Source: Myxococcaceae bacterium
GTDB taxonomy: Bacteria; Myxococcota; Myxococcia; Myxococcales; Myxococcaceae
Reading direction: 5' to 3'
NCBI GenBank assembly: GCA_019694575.1
Contig: JAIBBR010000009.1
Span: 1-64,000, forward strand
Length of the DNA stretch: 64,000 nucleotides
The translations under genes were made by a program, and so were the position numbers. Shown piece by piece: positions 42,824 through 51,784 of this stretch. Below the pieces are notes generated by a model, which saw only the letters and a program-made list of their open reading frames with translations, did no database searches and had not been told where the DNA came from. The stretch's first letter is position 1; the number at the start of each line of letters is the position of its first letter.

Positions 42824-42915
42824 GGTTGGCAAACCGTCGCGAAGCTTAACTCCAACTTCGGCATTCGTCTTTTATCTGGCGTCGCCACCCTGCTCTTTTA
42901 CGGTGCGCTCTTTCA

Positions 42916-44214
42916 GTGACGACCGATTCCTACACCTTTCCCGCTGGGTTTCTCTTTGGCGCCGCCACTTCGGGGTACCAAGTCGAAGGCGGTTTGCCCA
43001 CTGATTGGACCGACTGGGAAGCAGCGGGCAAATTGAAACACCAAGGCGTCACTTGCGGCCCCGCGGTGGACCACTGGAGCCGTTTCGATGAAGACGTGGG
43101 CTTGCTCCAAGACTTGGGCGCCCAGGCCTTTCGACTTTCGGTTGAATGGGCGCGGTTAGAACCTGAATCTGGCCACTTCGATGAAACGGCGGCACTCGCC
43201 TATCGCTCACGTTTAGAGCGCCTCGTCGCGCGCGGCATTCGCCCGGTGGTGACGCTGCATCACTTCACGCACCCGCGCTGGTTTCACTCAACCTGCCCTT
43301 GGCACGAGCCGTCGTGTTTGCCGCGGTGGGAGGCACACGTTCGCCGCTGCGTGGAATTGGCGCGTGGGCTCGACGTGGTGTGGTGCACGTTCAACGAGCC
43401 CATGGTGTTTCTGTTGGGCGGGTATTTGGACGGGCAGATGCCTCCGGGCAAAAAGCATGGGGGCGAAGCGGGCCGCGCGCTCGAGAACATGGCCCGGGCC
43501 CACGTCATCGCGTGGCGCTGCATCAAAGAAGTGAACCCGCGCGCGCTGGTGGGCATCGCGCAACACTTGATGGTCTTCGCGCCTGACCGAAAGTGGCACC
43601 CCCTTGATCAGGCGTTGAGCCGGCTCGCCGACTCGCAGTTCAATTGGGCTTTTTTAGATGCGCTTTTCACCGGTCAATTGCGTCTCTCGATGCCGGGCGT
43701 GGTGCAAGCGCGGGCCGACATTCATCACGGCGCCACGATGGACTACGTGGGCGTCAACTATTACACCCGCACGCATTTGCGCTTCACCGCCGAAAAGCCG
43801 TTTCTGCGCATGGCGTTCAAAGACGTGTCAAAGCGCGGGCTGACCGACATCGGCTGGGAAGATTTTCCGCAAGGCTTCGGCTTGATGCTGCGGCAGTTGA
43901 AGCGTTTTCACTTGCCCGTGTGGGTGATGGAAAACGGCATCGACGACCGAACGGGCAACCGCCGCGCGGCTTACTTGCACGCGCATTTGAAAGAGCTGCT
44001 CGCAGCCATCGCCGACGGCGTGGACATTCGCGCGTATTTGCACTGGTCGCTGCTCGACAATTTCGAGTGGCTCGAAGGCTGGGGCCCGCGGTTTGGTTTG
44101 TACGGGGTGAACCGCGAGACGATGGAGCGCTTTGCCACTTCAGCGGTGGCTTATTTCAAAGAGCTCACGCGTACGCGGCGGTTGCCGCAATCCGCGCTCC
44201 TGGCACCGAAGTGA
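42916..44214 (+). CDS. glycoside hydrolase family 1 beta-glycosidase
   Basis: The 432-aa enzyme begins at GTG 42916 and matches GH1: FLFGAATSGYQVEGG, FRLSVEWARLEPE, CTFNEP (acid/base Glu161), YVGVNYYTR, VMENGI (nucleophile Glu339) and the substrate loop HWSLLDNFEW. It should hydrolyse beta-glucosides or beta-galactosides. There is no signal peptide, so it acts in the cytoplasm. A 44-codon frame overlaps its stop codon as GTGA. Confidence 0.92.
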   Translation: MTTDSYTFPAGFLFGAATSGYQVEGGLPTDWTDWEAAGKLKHQGVTCGPAVDHWSRFDEDVGLLQDLGAQAFRLSVEWARLEPESGHFDETAALAYRSRLERLVARGIRPVVTLHHFTHPRWFHSTCPWHEPSCLPRWEAHVRRCVELARGLDVVWCTFNEPMVFLLGGYLDGQMPPGKKHGGEAGRALENMARAHVIAWRCIKEVNPRALVGIAQHLMVFAPDRKWHPLDQALSRLADSQFNWAFLDALFTGQLRLSMPGVVQARADIHHGATMDYVGVNYYTRTHLRFTAEKPFLRMAFKDVSKRGLTDIGWEDFPQGFGLMLRQLKRFHLPVWVMENGIDDRTGNRRAAYLHAHLKELLAAIADGVDIRAYLHWSLLDNFEWLEGWGPRFGLYGVNRETMERFATSAVAYFKELTRTRRLPQSALLAPK

Positions 44215-44345
44215 AATATTGGTTCAAAGGGAACCCGCGTGACGCGCTGTTGATGGTGGTTGCGCCGTCACGAACATATTGGGAACGCATTGGCACTGAG
44301 CCCGAGATGATGCAGCTGTACAAAGCGCTCGGCCGCTTCGGCTAA
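44211..44345 (+). CDS. possible 44-aa coupled small protein
   Basis: A GTG at 44211 overlaps the GH1 stop (GTGA) and opens a 44-codon frame that ends with TAA two bases before the convergent dus gene. The peptide (KYWFKGNPRDALL, APSRTYWERIGTEPEMMQLY) has a protein-like composition with mixed charge and aromatics. No ribosome site was seen apart from coupling, and no family is known. Coding status is uncertain. Confidence 0.4.
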   Translation: MKYWFKGNPRDALLMVVAPSRTYWERIGTEPEMMQLYKALGRFG

Positions 44346-44346
44346 A

Positions 44347-45360
44347 TCAACCCAGCGCTTGCCGGTAATCGACGTCGTACTCTTCAGCTGCCTGCGCGTC
44401 GACATCGGCCGCGGCGAAAAATTGGTGAATACGCTCAGTCACCTGCTCGAGAGAATCAATGCGGTTGATGTCGTTGCGAAACGCGCTCGCCCCGAACAAC
44501 CCGTGCGCGTACCACGCTAAGTGCTTGCGAAACGCGCGCACCGCCCCCATCGGGTCTTCGATGAACCGCACATGCGCTGCCAAGTGCTCGAGCACCAGCG
44601 CTTGCCGCTCGGCGGGGCTGGGCGCATCGCCTCCCAGCAGCTGACGAAAAAGCCACGGGTTGCCCAGCGCGCCGCGGCCAATCATCACCATGTCGCAGCC
44701 TGTCGTCTCTTGCATGCGGCGCGCGTCTTCTACCGTCTTCACGTCACCATTACCGATGACGGCGAAGGCGCTACCCACGTGACGCTTCAATTCTTTAATC
44801 ACGTTCCAGTCGGCCTTGCCGCTGTAACCCTGCGCACGGGTGCGCGGGTGCACCGCGAGCGCGCACACCCCGGCGGCGCCCAGCACGTCGGCCATCTCTA
44901 AAAAGTTGCGATTGTTGGCGTCCCACCCGGAACGAATTTTCGCCGACACCGGCAAGCCCGTGGCCTCGCGAATGTGCCGAACGATTTCACCGGCGCGCTG
45001 CGGGTCGCACAACAAAGCAGAACCCGCCTGCGTCTTGGTCACCTTCTTCACCGGGCAGCCCATGTTGATGTCGATGATTTGCGCGCCCCAGTCTTTGCCC
45101 ACCAGCGCGGCGCGGGCCATGACTTCGGGCTCGCCTCCGAAAATTTGCAGACAGTATGGTTTTTCAACCGCCTTGTCGTGACGCAGGTAACGCAGCGTTC
45201 GGGTGTTGGTGCGCATCAACCCTTGTGCGCTCACCAGCTCGGTGGGGCACAACGCGGCGCCCATGCCAAAGGCGATGACACGAAAAGGCATTTCGCTCAC
45301 TCCGGCCATCGGAGCGAGCACGTACGGGTTCGACAATTCGTAAGGGCCAATGCGCGGCAT
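44347..45360 (-). CDS. dusB: tRNA-dihydrouridine synthase
   Basis: The 337-aa FMN enzyme is recognised by YVLAPMAGVSEMPFR, QIFGGEPEVM, DINMGCPVKKV with the catalytic Cys, RSGWD, VHPRTRAQGYSG and IGNGDVKT. It reduces uridines in tRNA D-loops. DusB-type features fit best by eye, but DusA/C assignment was not tested. The ATG at 45360 matches the family start (PRIGPYEL); a GTG at 45378 is also in frame. The 3' end faces the GH1/small-protein unit. Confidence 0.93.
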   Translation of the reverse strand: MPRIGPYELSNPYVLAPMAGVSEMPFRVIAFGMGAALCPTELVSAQGLMRTNTRTLRYLRHDKAVEKPYCLQIFGGEPEVMARAALVGKDWGAQIIDINMGCPVKKVTKTQAGSALLCDPQRAGEIVRHIREATGLPVSAKIRSGWDANNRNFLEMADVLGAAGVCALAVHPRTRAQGYSGKADWNVIKELKRHVGSAFAVIGNGDVKTVEDARRMQETTGCDMVMIGRGALGNPWLFRQLLGGDAPSPAERQALVLEHLAAHVRFIEDPMGAVRAFRKHLAWYAHGLFGASAFRNDINRIDSLEQVTERIHQFFAAADVDAQAAEEYDVDYRQALG

Positions 45361-45429
45361 GGTGAAGTGCGGCAGCACTTACGCGAAAGCGCCAGGGCGA
45401 TTCAACCCAAGCGGCTTGGTGCAAAAGCT

Positions 45430-46446
45430 TTACGTCTTCACAGGCTCTGGCAAACCCGAGCCGTTGCGCGCGGCCAGGTACAAGCTGCCCATGAGCAGCT
45501 GGGCCAAGGCCATTGCCGGCAGCAAGCCGATAAGGCACGCCAACACACCGACAACCATCACCAAGCCGCCCATGAAGCCGTACCCGAAAATGGGAAAGCG
45601 CAGACCTTTGGCAATTTTGAAGCTGCGGCTCAGCGCATCGAGACCAGGAGCGTCACCGTGCACCAACTCGAAGAACATGAAGTACAGCGGCATGCCGACG
45701 TAAAACATGAAGGGAATCAGCAGCACGGTGGCTCCGACGAAGGGTAAAAACAAAGCCCACACGCCTTCGCCCGATTCGAAGAGGTTCTTGAAATTTTCCA
45801 CGTCTCCGAAAGAAAGCCCGGCTGACTTCAGGCCCACCACCAAGGCCGCGCCATAAACTGAAACAATGGGAATCACGAAAATCAGGCCCACCACCACGGC
45901 GAGCAGCAAATAACGGGGCAGCTTCGAAAACTGCGAAATCAAACGGCCGATGTCGGCCTGGCCTCCGTGCAGCACGTCGAGCAGCATGCGCAGAAAACCC
46001 AACTGCAGCGTGCCGTCGATGACCACGCGCAAAATGATGCCCAATAACTGGCTCATGCCAATCACCGCCACCGCGGCCATACCCGACCCGGCATCTCCCG
46101 CTGCGCCGAACACCGCCGACAAAATGCCTTGCACCACCGTGGTGGCGAGACTTACAGCCACGCTGGCGGCGAACATCGACAACACCGCAACCGAGAGCAT
46201 CACCCATTCGCGCTGCCAGCGCTCGAAGGCGTAGCCCCACAGCCGGCCGAAATCGAAGTTGCTGCGCTCGAAGGGAAACCCGGTTTGGCCCAGCAACTGA
46301 CGGCAGGCTGGGCAACGGGTCTCAACACCTTGGGCCGCGCACTCGGCGCACATGAAATTGCCGCACCGCTGGCAAGTGGCAGAAGCCGATACTGCGGGGT
46401 GCAGCGCGCACGTGGCGCCACCCGTCGCCGTGTCCATCATTCGCAT
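45430..46446 (-). CDS. zinc-ribbon multi-spanning membrane protein
   Basis: The 338-aa protein has N-terminal zinc knuckles (CQRCGNFMC, CPAC; about residues 13-48), resembling B-box or DUF-type ribbons, followed by five or six hydrophobic helices from about residue 80 to 325 with a loop rich in Gly and Phe. AAGGA lies 8 nt before the ATG. It is divergent from the M50 protease gene. Such ribbon-plus-membrane proteins are frequent in myxobacteria; function unknown. Confidence 0.75.
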   Translation of the reverse strand: MRMMDTATGGATCALHPAVSASATCQRCGNFMCAECAAQGVETRCPACRQLLGQTGFPFERSNFDFGRLWGYAFERWQREWVMLSVAVLSMFAASVAVSLATTVVQGILSAVFGAAGDAGSGMAAVAVIGMSQLLGIILRVVIDGTLQLGFLRMLLDVLHGGQADIGRLISQFSKLPRYLLLAVVVGLIFVIPIVSVYGAALVVGLKSAGLSFGDVENFKNLFESGEGVWALFLPFVGATVLLIPFMFYVGMPLYFMFFELVHGDAPGLDALSRSFKIAKGLRFPIFGYGFMGGLVMVVGVLACLIGLLPAMALAQLLMGSLYLAARNGSGLPEPVKT

Positions 46447-46583
46447 TGACGTTTTCCTTCGCTTTTCGAAGAGCTGACGAAACTAACCCAAAACGGTTGC
46501 AGCCTGCGCAAACGCATTCTCACCCGTCGCGCAGGCCCCCGCTGCAGCCGCCCAGCAACAAGGTGTGCTACCCAAGGCGCGCG

Positions 46584-47993
46584 ATGCTCCGCTTCAAGCT
46601 TTTCGGCATTCACATCGAAGTGCATTTAAGTCACCTGCTCATCGCGGGCATTTTGGGTCACTTGGTGGCGCAATGGGGGTTGCCACAAGCGGGAGTTGCT
46701 CCTCAGCCCCCCGCTGCGTCGGGCCGCGAACTGTGGTTGGCCACTGCCTGGTGGGCTTTCGCCATTTCACTCGCCGCGCTCACCCACGAGCTCGGCCACG
46801 CGCTGATGGCGTTGCATTTCGGTTACCGGCCCACTGTGCATTTGGTCGGTTTGGGAGGCCTTACCCGCGCCCACCCCAACGAAACCGTACCCTGGCACCG
46901 TGAAGCCACCATCACCGTGGCCGGCGCGATGCTTGGCTTCACCGTGGCGGCGGGGGCTTTTCTAATGGCGCACCTTTCGCGCCAAACCCTGGGCGACACG
47001 GCGGCTTCAACACACTTTTTTCATGCGCTGAGCTTGGCGTGTGGAGCGTGGGCCGCGCTCAACTTGATACCGGTACCTCCACTCGACGGCGGCAAACTGG
47101 CATCGGTGCTGTTGGTGCGGGCCATGGGCCGGCGCGGCTTCGCGGTGGCGCAATGCGTGGCGCTCTTTTTCGGCGTGGTGGTGCTCGCGTTTTCAGCCGC
47201 CAAAGGCGAGTGGGTTCTGCTCGTCTTCTTTGGGCTGTACGTGGCGCGGGTGCTGGTGCTCTTGCACGGGTATTTCACCGGCGAGCTGCCGCGGCACACC
47301 GTGCACCCCTACGACGTCGCCTTCGCCGCCGCCATGGCCCACTACCAAGCCGGCCGCTATGGCGCCGCGCGGCAAGACGCCGAAGCGCTGCTCGAAGCCG
47401 ACATTCAACCGCCCTTGCGTTCACGGCTGCACGCGCTGCTGGGCTGGGTGTCGCTCAAAGAAAACCAAGGGCGCGCCGCGTTGGACCATTTTGCCCAAGT
47501 GCATGGCGGCGAAATTCCTTGTCAGGCGTTGGCGGCCGCGTTCTCGCTTTTGGGTGACGACCCCCGCGCGCTGCCCCTGTGGGAAAAAGCGGTGGCGCAG
47601 CATGACAATTCAACCTTGCGTCACGAATGGGCCGGCACGTTGCTGCGGCTGGGCCGTGAGCGAGAAGCGCAGGCGGTACCGCAGGTTCAGCTGCCTTTGG
47701 CATATGTGTGCGCAGAACGCGTTTATGAAGCGCGCGGCGACTTTGCCCACGCCGGGCAAATGCTCGAAGCGCGCTGTGCCCTCGAGCCCTTGGCTGACAC
47801 CGCGTATGACGCCGCCTGCCACTTCGCGCGCGCCGGTGACGAGGTAAAGACATTCGAATTGTTAGAGCAGGCCTTGGCGCTCGGCTTTCACCGGGGCGAT
47901 TTGGCCGCCAGCGAGCCCGCGTTGTCGGCGTTGCGCGCACATCAGCGCTTCGTGTCGTGGCTTTCGCGCGTGAAGCAATCGCCCACCACGTGA
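46584..47993 (+). CDS. M50 site-2-type membrane protease with C-terminal repeat domain
   Basis: The 469-aa protein begins MLRFKLFGIHIEVHLSHLL, has HELGHALM (zinc HExxH) in a hydrophobic segment and the second metal/proline motif NLIPVPPLDGGKL about 115 residues later, as in S2P/SpoIVFB-like intramembrane proteases. Six or so helices reach about residue 240, then a soluble tail of TPR-like helical repeats (AHYQAGRYGAARQDAEALL, GRAALDHFAQVHG) of about 220 residues. It likely cleaves a membrane-bound regulator, with the tail choosing the partner. AAGG precedes the ATG; the upstream frame extension is not homologous. Confidence 0.85.
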   Translation: MLRFKLFGIHIEVHLSHLLIAGILGHLVAQWGLPQAGVAPQPPAASGRELWLATAWWAFAISLAALTHELGHALMALHFGYRPTVHLVGLGGLTRAHPNETVPWHREATITVAGAMLGFTVAAGAFLMAHLSRQTLGDTAASTHFFHALSLACGAWAALNLIPVPPLDGGKLASVLLVRAMGRRGFAVAQCVALFFGVVVLAFSAAKGEWVLLVFFGLYVARVLVLLHGYFTGELPRHTVHPYDVAFAAAMAHYQAGRYGAARQDAEALLEADIQPPLRSRLHALLGWVSLKENQGRAALDHFAQVHGGEIPCQALAAAFSLLGDDPRALPLWEKAVAQHDNSTLRHEWAGTLLRLGREREAQAVPQVQLPLAYVCAERVYEARGDFAHAGQMLEARCALEPLADTAYDAACHFARAGDEVKTFELLEQALALGFHRGDLAASEPALSALRAHQRFVSWLSRVKQSPTT

Positions 47994-48074
47994 CAAACGG
48001 GTGACGGCCGTCGCGTTTGATTCGATGCAGACCGAAAACACTTTTCAGGTCCACATCGAGGCTATGGGTTCCAA

Positions 48075-49025
48075 ATGAACGCGCGCACCATCACCCACGA
48101 AAAAATCAACTGGCCGGCGAGCTTGCCTTTCATCGCCATGCACTTCACCTTGCTCTTGCCGCTGGTGGTGGGCATCGAATGGCACTGGGTGCTGCTCGCG
48201 GTCGCTTCTTATTACGTGCGCATGTTCGGAGTGACCGCCGGCTACCACCGCTATTTTTCGCACCGCGCTTTCAAGACCAACCGTTTCTTTCAGTTTCTGC
48301 TCGCGTGCTTGGCGCAAACCAGCGTGCAAAAAGGCGTGCTGTGGTGGGCCGCGCATCACCGCCACCACCACCGCGAGTCAGACCAAGAAGGCGACATTCA
48401 TTCACCGATTCAAAGTGGGTTTTGGTGGAGCCACGTGGGGTGGATTCTCAGCAAAAAATACGACGCCACCCGTTACGACAGCATTCGTGACTTCGCGCGT
48501 TACCCCGAGCTGCGTTTTTTGAACCGCTTCTTCGTGTTGCCGTTTTTGGTGATGGTGGCGGCGCTCTGGGCGTGGGGCGGTTTCGTGGCGGTGGTGTGGG
48601 GGGCGTTCATTCCCACCGTGTTTTTGTGGCACGGCACCTTCACCATCAACTCGCTCTCACACGTGTTTGGCAGCCGCCGGTACTTGACGACCGACTTGAG
48701 CCGCAACAACGCGCTGCTCGCGCTCATCACCTGTGGCGAGGGCTGGCACAACAACCACCACTACCATCAGAACACCGCCAACCAGGGTTGGTTCTGGTGG
48801 GAAGTCGACTTGAGCTACTACGCGCTGCGGGTGCTCGCGGTCTTTCGCGTGGTGAAAGACTTGCGCCTGCCCGACGCCGCCACCCGCGACGCGCATTTGA
48901 AATACACCGACGCGCAGAAGGCCGCGCTCAAGAGCAAACGCCTGGTGACGAAGTTGACCTTTGCTTCGCCAGTGCCGGTGGGGCTCGCCGGCCCGGCGAT
49001 GGTGCCTGCCACCAAGCAACAGTAA
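48075..49025 (+). CDS. fatty-acid desaturase (delta-9, acyl-CoA type)
   Basis: The 316-aa membrane di-iron enzyme has the three His boxes HRYFSH, HRHHH and HNNHH in the expected order, with four hydrophobic helices and the sequence TSVQKGVLWWAAHH typical of stearoyl-CoA desaturase-like proteins. It should introduce a cis double bond in membrane fatty acids and so control fluidity. It needs an electron donor not encoded here. Full length for bacterial members. Confidence 0.93.
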   Translation: MNARTITHEKINWPASLPFIAMHFTLLLPLVVGIEWHWVLLAVASYYVRMFGVTAGYHRYFSHRAFKTNRFFQFLLACLAQTSVQKGVLWWAAHHRHHHRESDQEGDIHSPIQSGFWWSHVGWILSKKYDATRYDSIRDFARYPELRFLNRFFVLPFLVMVAALWAWGGFVAVVWGAFIPTVFLWHGTFTINSLSHVFGSRRYLTTDLSRNNALLALITCGEGWHNNHHYHQNTANQGWFWWEVDLSYYALRVLAVFRVVKDLRLPDAATRDAHLKYTDAQKAALKSKRLVTKLTFASPVPVGLAGPAMVPATKQQ

Positions 49026-49078
49026 AGGCCCGGCCAGTACCGTGACCGCGTCGATGCGCATGGTACATTTCTGCCCCG

Positions 49079-50269
49079 ATGTCGGAGCGGCTGGGGCGCT
49101 ACATACTCGAACGCAAGCTGGCCCAAGGCGGCATGGCCGAAGTGTACGTGGCCCAACAGTCAGGCCCCGACGGCTTCGCGCGGCAATGCGTGGTGAAGCG
49201 CATGTTGCAAGAGCTCACGCACGATCCGCTCTTCGTGCGCCGGTTCTTCGATGAAGCCCGGTTGGTGGCACAGCTGAACCACCCCAACATCGCCCACATT
49301 TTCGACTTCGGTGAGCACGGCGGTCAGTACTTCTTGGCCATGGAGCTCGTCACCGGAGCCACCTTGCGCGACGTCATCGCCCACCACGCACGCCTGCGGC
49401 GCCCGTTGCCCATGGCCGCGGCGGTGCGCATCACCTCGCAAATTGCCCAGGCGCTGCATTACGCACACACGGCCATGGGTGCCGACGGCGCGCGTTTGGG
49501 CATCGTGCACCGCGACGTCAGCCCGCAGAACGTGCTCATCGCGCAAACCGGGGTGGTGAAGCTGATTGATTTCGGCGTGGCGCGTTCGGCCGTAACGGGC
49601 GCCCACACCAAGTCGCGCCACGTGGTGGGCAACATCGCGTACATGTCACCCGAGCAGCTGCGGGGTGAAACGCTCGACGGGCGCAGCGACCAATTTTCAC
49701 TTGGGCTTTTGCTGTACGAGTTGCTCACTTCAGCCCGCGCGCACACGGGCGAGAGCAACCAGGCCTTGTTCGAATCAGTGCAGACCACACGCATCACGCC
49801 TATCAATACGCTGCGCCCCGACATGCCGGCTGAGCTGGTGGGTTTCGTGCAACGCGCGCTCGCGCCCCTGCCCGAGCTTCGTTACCCTGACTGCAGCGCG
49901 TTCAGCACCGCGCTCGAAGATTTTTTGACCCGTCATCACCACATGGTGCTGCCGAGCCACTTGGCAGAACTGTTGCCACCGGCTCCGTCAGCGACAGAGC
50001 CGCTGCCCATCGAGCCCGTCACCGCGCCGGGCGACGTGGCACCATTCAAAGACGCGGCCGTTCAACCCCAAGTGACTTCAATGCAAGTGACACCCGCTGC
50101 GGTGCCACGGAGCACGGTGGCCCTGGGTGACGACATGCCCGCGGTGACCGCGCGCTTCGATTCACGCGAACATTTTCGCCCCCGGTCGTGGCCCAAAATC
50201 GTGGCGGCACTGGTGCTCCTCGCGTTGAGCGCAGCGGGCGCCATGCTGTGGCTCAACGCACGCGGGTAG
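49079..50269 (+). CDS. Ser/Thr protein kinase with one C-terminal membrane helix
   Basis: The 396-aa kinase has the Gly loop LAQGGMAEVY, Lys40 (CVVKRM), HRDVSPQNVLI (Asp146), DFGVARS (Asp164), GNIAYMSPEQL and DQFSLGLLLYELL. After the catalytic domain (to about residue 285) comes a Pro/Thr-rich linker and a hydrophobic helix (IVAALVLLALSAAGAMLWL) with only a short outside tail, so it is not a PASTA-type sensor. Myxobacteria carry many such kinases. Substrate unknown. It may be autoregulated at the linker. Confidence 0.92.
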   Translation: MSERLGRYILERKLAQGGMAEVYVAQQSGPDGFARQCVVKRMLQELTHDPLFVRRFFDEARLVAQLNHPNIAHIFDFGEHGGQYFLAMELVTGATLRDVIAHHARLRRPLPMAAAVRITSQIAQALHYAHTAMGADGARLGIVHRDVSPQNVLIAQTGVVKLIDFGVARSAVTGAHTKSRHVVGNIAYMSPEQLRGETLDGRSDQFSLGLLLYELLTSARAHTGESNQALFESVQTTRITPINTLRPDMPAELVGFVQRALAPLPELRYPDCSAFSTALEDFLTRHHHMVLPSHLAELLPPAPSATEPLPIEPVTAPGDVAPFKDAAVQPQVTSMQVTPAAVPRSTVALGDDMPAVTARFDSREHFRPRSWPKIVAALVLLALSAAGAMLWLNARG

Positions 50270-50300
50270 CGATAAGGTGCCAGACTTGTCGTGTTGCTAT

Positions 50301-51575
50301 TTACGCCGCGTTCATGCGCGCCCACACCGCGCGGGCTTGCTCTTGGGCATGGCGCATTGAATCGGCCGCGGCGATGCCGAGCGGCTTGCGTGCCCACAAC
50401 CGCCACATGCCATCAATCATCACCGCTTCGACCTGCCGCGATGAAAAGCCATTCAGCACATGGGCCGACAGCGTCTGCGCGTCTAACGGCGTGGGAGGGC
50501 GGTAGTCCATAATCACCACATCGGCCACCGCGCCTTCGCGTAACAAACCCATCGGTAAGCCGAAAACCTGTGATGCCAAGCGTTGCCCGTTGGCCAAGTA
50601 ACGTAAAACGTCGATGGGTTGCCCATAATCGCGCGAACGAAACCAGGCGGTCTGCGCCTCGGCCAGCACATCGAGTGATTCGGTGTCAGTGCCCACGCAA
50701 GCGCGCACGCCGAATTTACCGGCCGGCGCCACGCCCGTTTGCGTCGCCATGTTTGAACGCGGGCAATGCGCAAGCCACGCGCCGGTGCCGAGCACTTGCG
50801 ACAAGTCAGGCCACGACACGTGCACAGCTTGCGCGAGCACCGTGCGGTCATTCACCAGGCCATGGGCCATCAACCGGCCGACCGGCGTCATGTCGTAAGT
50901 GTCGACTGACAACTTTTCTTCTTTCGGGTCTTCAGCCAGGTGCATGAGCAGCACGGCGTTGGCTTTGTCGGCCTGCTCGCGCAAGCGGCGCATGCTGTCG
51001 TCTGACAAGCTTTGGGTACCGTGGGCGGCCAGCACGCTGCGAAACCGGCCACGGGCCTTCTGGGCGAATTCGGCTGCTTCGGCCAAACCGTCATCGAAGC
51101 CTTGGCTGCCCCAGCGCTCGGTCAGCTGATACCCGAGCACACCGCGCAGCCCGACGTCGTTCAACCCACGCGACACGCGTTCTAACGAGCCTCGCACCGC
51201 CCGTGGCGAAGCATGCAAGTCGAAGACGGTGGTGGTACCCGCCACCAAACCTTCGAGGCCGCCGCTCATCGCCGCCGCTTGCACCGCGTCTAAGTCGAGC
51301 GCTTCTTCAAACCGCCGCAAGCTATTGGCTTCATCGTCAAAGCCGATAGCGCGTGGAGCGGCTCCCCGTTTTAGCGTGGCGTAGAGGTGATGGTGCGCGC
51401 TGACCAACCCCGGCAGCACCAACTTGCCGCTGACGTCGACGACTTCATCGAACTCTTGCGGCTCGATGTCAGGGCCGCGGCCGGTGATGACACCGTTGGC
51501 AATGCGAAGGTGGCCCGTCTGCACGCCGGCGGGCTCAAACTCAATCAACGTGCCGCCTTTGAGAAACGTGCTCAC
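50301..51575 (-). CDS. amidohydrolase (SsnA/cytosine-deaminase-like)
   Basis: The 424-aa protein, GTG start, has the amidohydrolase pattern: KLVLPGLVSAHHHLYATL (HxH metal pair), TVFDLHASP, MHLAEDPKE and VGTDTES, with the final GAVADVVIMDYRPPTP strand. SsnA-like members are putative aminohydrolases of purine or pyrimidine-type substrates; the family members act in the cytoplasm. No substrate can be assigned. No ribosome site precedes the start. It converges on the kinase gene. Confidence 0.85.
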   Translation of the reverse strand: MSTFLKGGTLIEFEPAGVQTGHLRIANGVITGRGPDIEPQEFDEVVDVSGKLVLPGLVSAHHHLYATLKRGAAPRAIGFDDEANSLRRFEEALDLDAVQAAAMSGGLEGLVAGTTTVFDLHASPRAVRGSLERVSRGLNDVGLRGVLGYQLTERWGSQGFDDGLAEAAEFAQKARGRFRSVLAAHGTQSLSDDSMRRLREQADKANAVLLMHLAEDPKEEKLSVDTYDMTPVGRLMAHGLVNDRTVLAQAVHVSWPDLSQVLGTGAWLAHCPRSNMATQTGVAPAGKFGVRACVGTDTESLDVLAEAQTAWFRSRDYGQPIDVLRYLANGQRLASQVFGLPMGLLREGAVADVVIMDYRPPTPLDAQTLSAHVLNGFSSRQVEAVMIDGMWRLWARKPLGIAAADSMRHAQEQARAVWARMNAA

Positions 51576-51666
51576 GTAAAAGGGTCAAGACTATCTCCAA
51601 AAGATGATCAGCTCGACCCACTTCTTCTCTCTCACCTGTCCAATGTTCGGTCACACCCGACTCCAA

Positions 51667-51697
51667 TTGTCGCAACCACACCCCTAGCGACCGACAA
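51667..51697 (+). promoter_or_regulatory. inverted repeat upstream of the sigma-54 promoter, possible enhancer site
   Basis: TTGTCG (51667-51672) and CGACAA (51692-51697) are perfect 6-bp arms centred about 60 bp before the -24 element. Enhancer-binding proteins for sigma-54 usually bind inverted repeats at such distances. This is inference from position. Confidence 0.35.
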
Positions 51698-51737
51698 CTG
51701 CGCACCTAAGTCTCGGCAATTCTTCGTGACAGTTTAC

Positions 51738-51754
51738 TGGCACGTGTATTGCTG
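51738..51754 (+). promoter_or_regulatory. sigma-54 promoter of the trypsin-like protease gene
   Basis: CTGGCACGTGTATTGCT matches the -24/-12 consensus YTGGCACGrNNNTTGCW at all but the weak r position, with 10 nt between GG and GC. Transcription would start about 12 nt further on, leaving a short leader with GGAG before the ATG at 51785. The promoter depends on RpoN and an enhancer-binding protein. Confidence 0.85.
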
Positions 51755-51784
51755 CCGGCGAGCGTCACCATTGGAGTATTCGAC

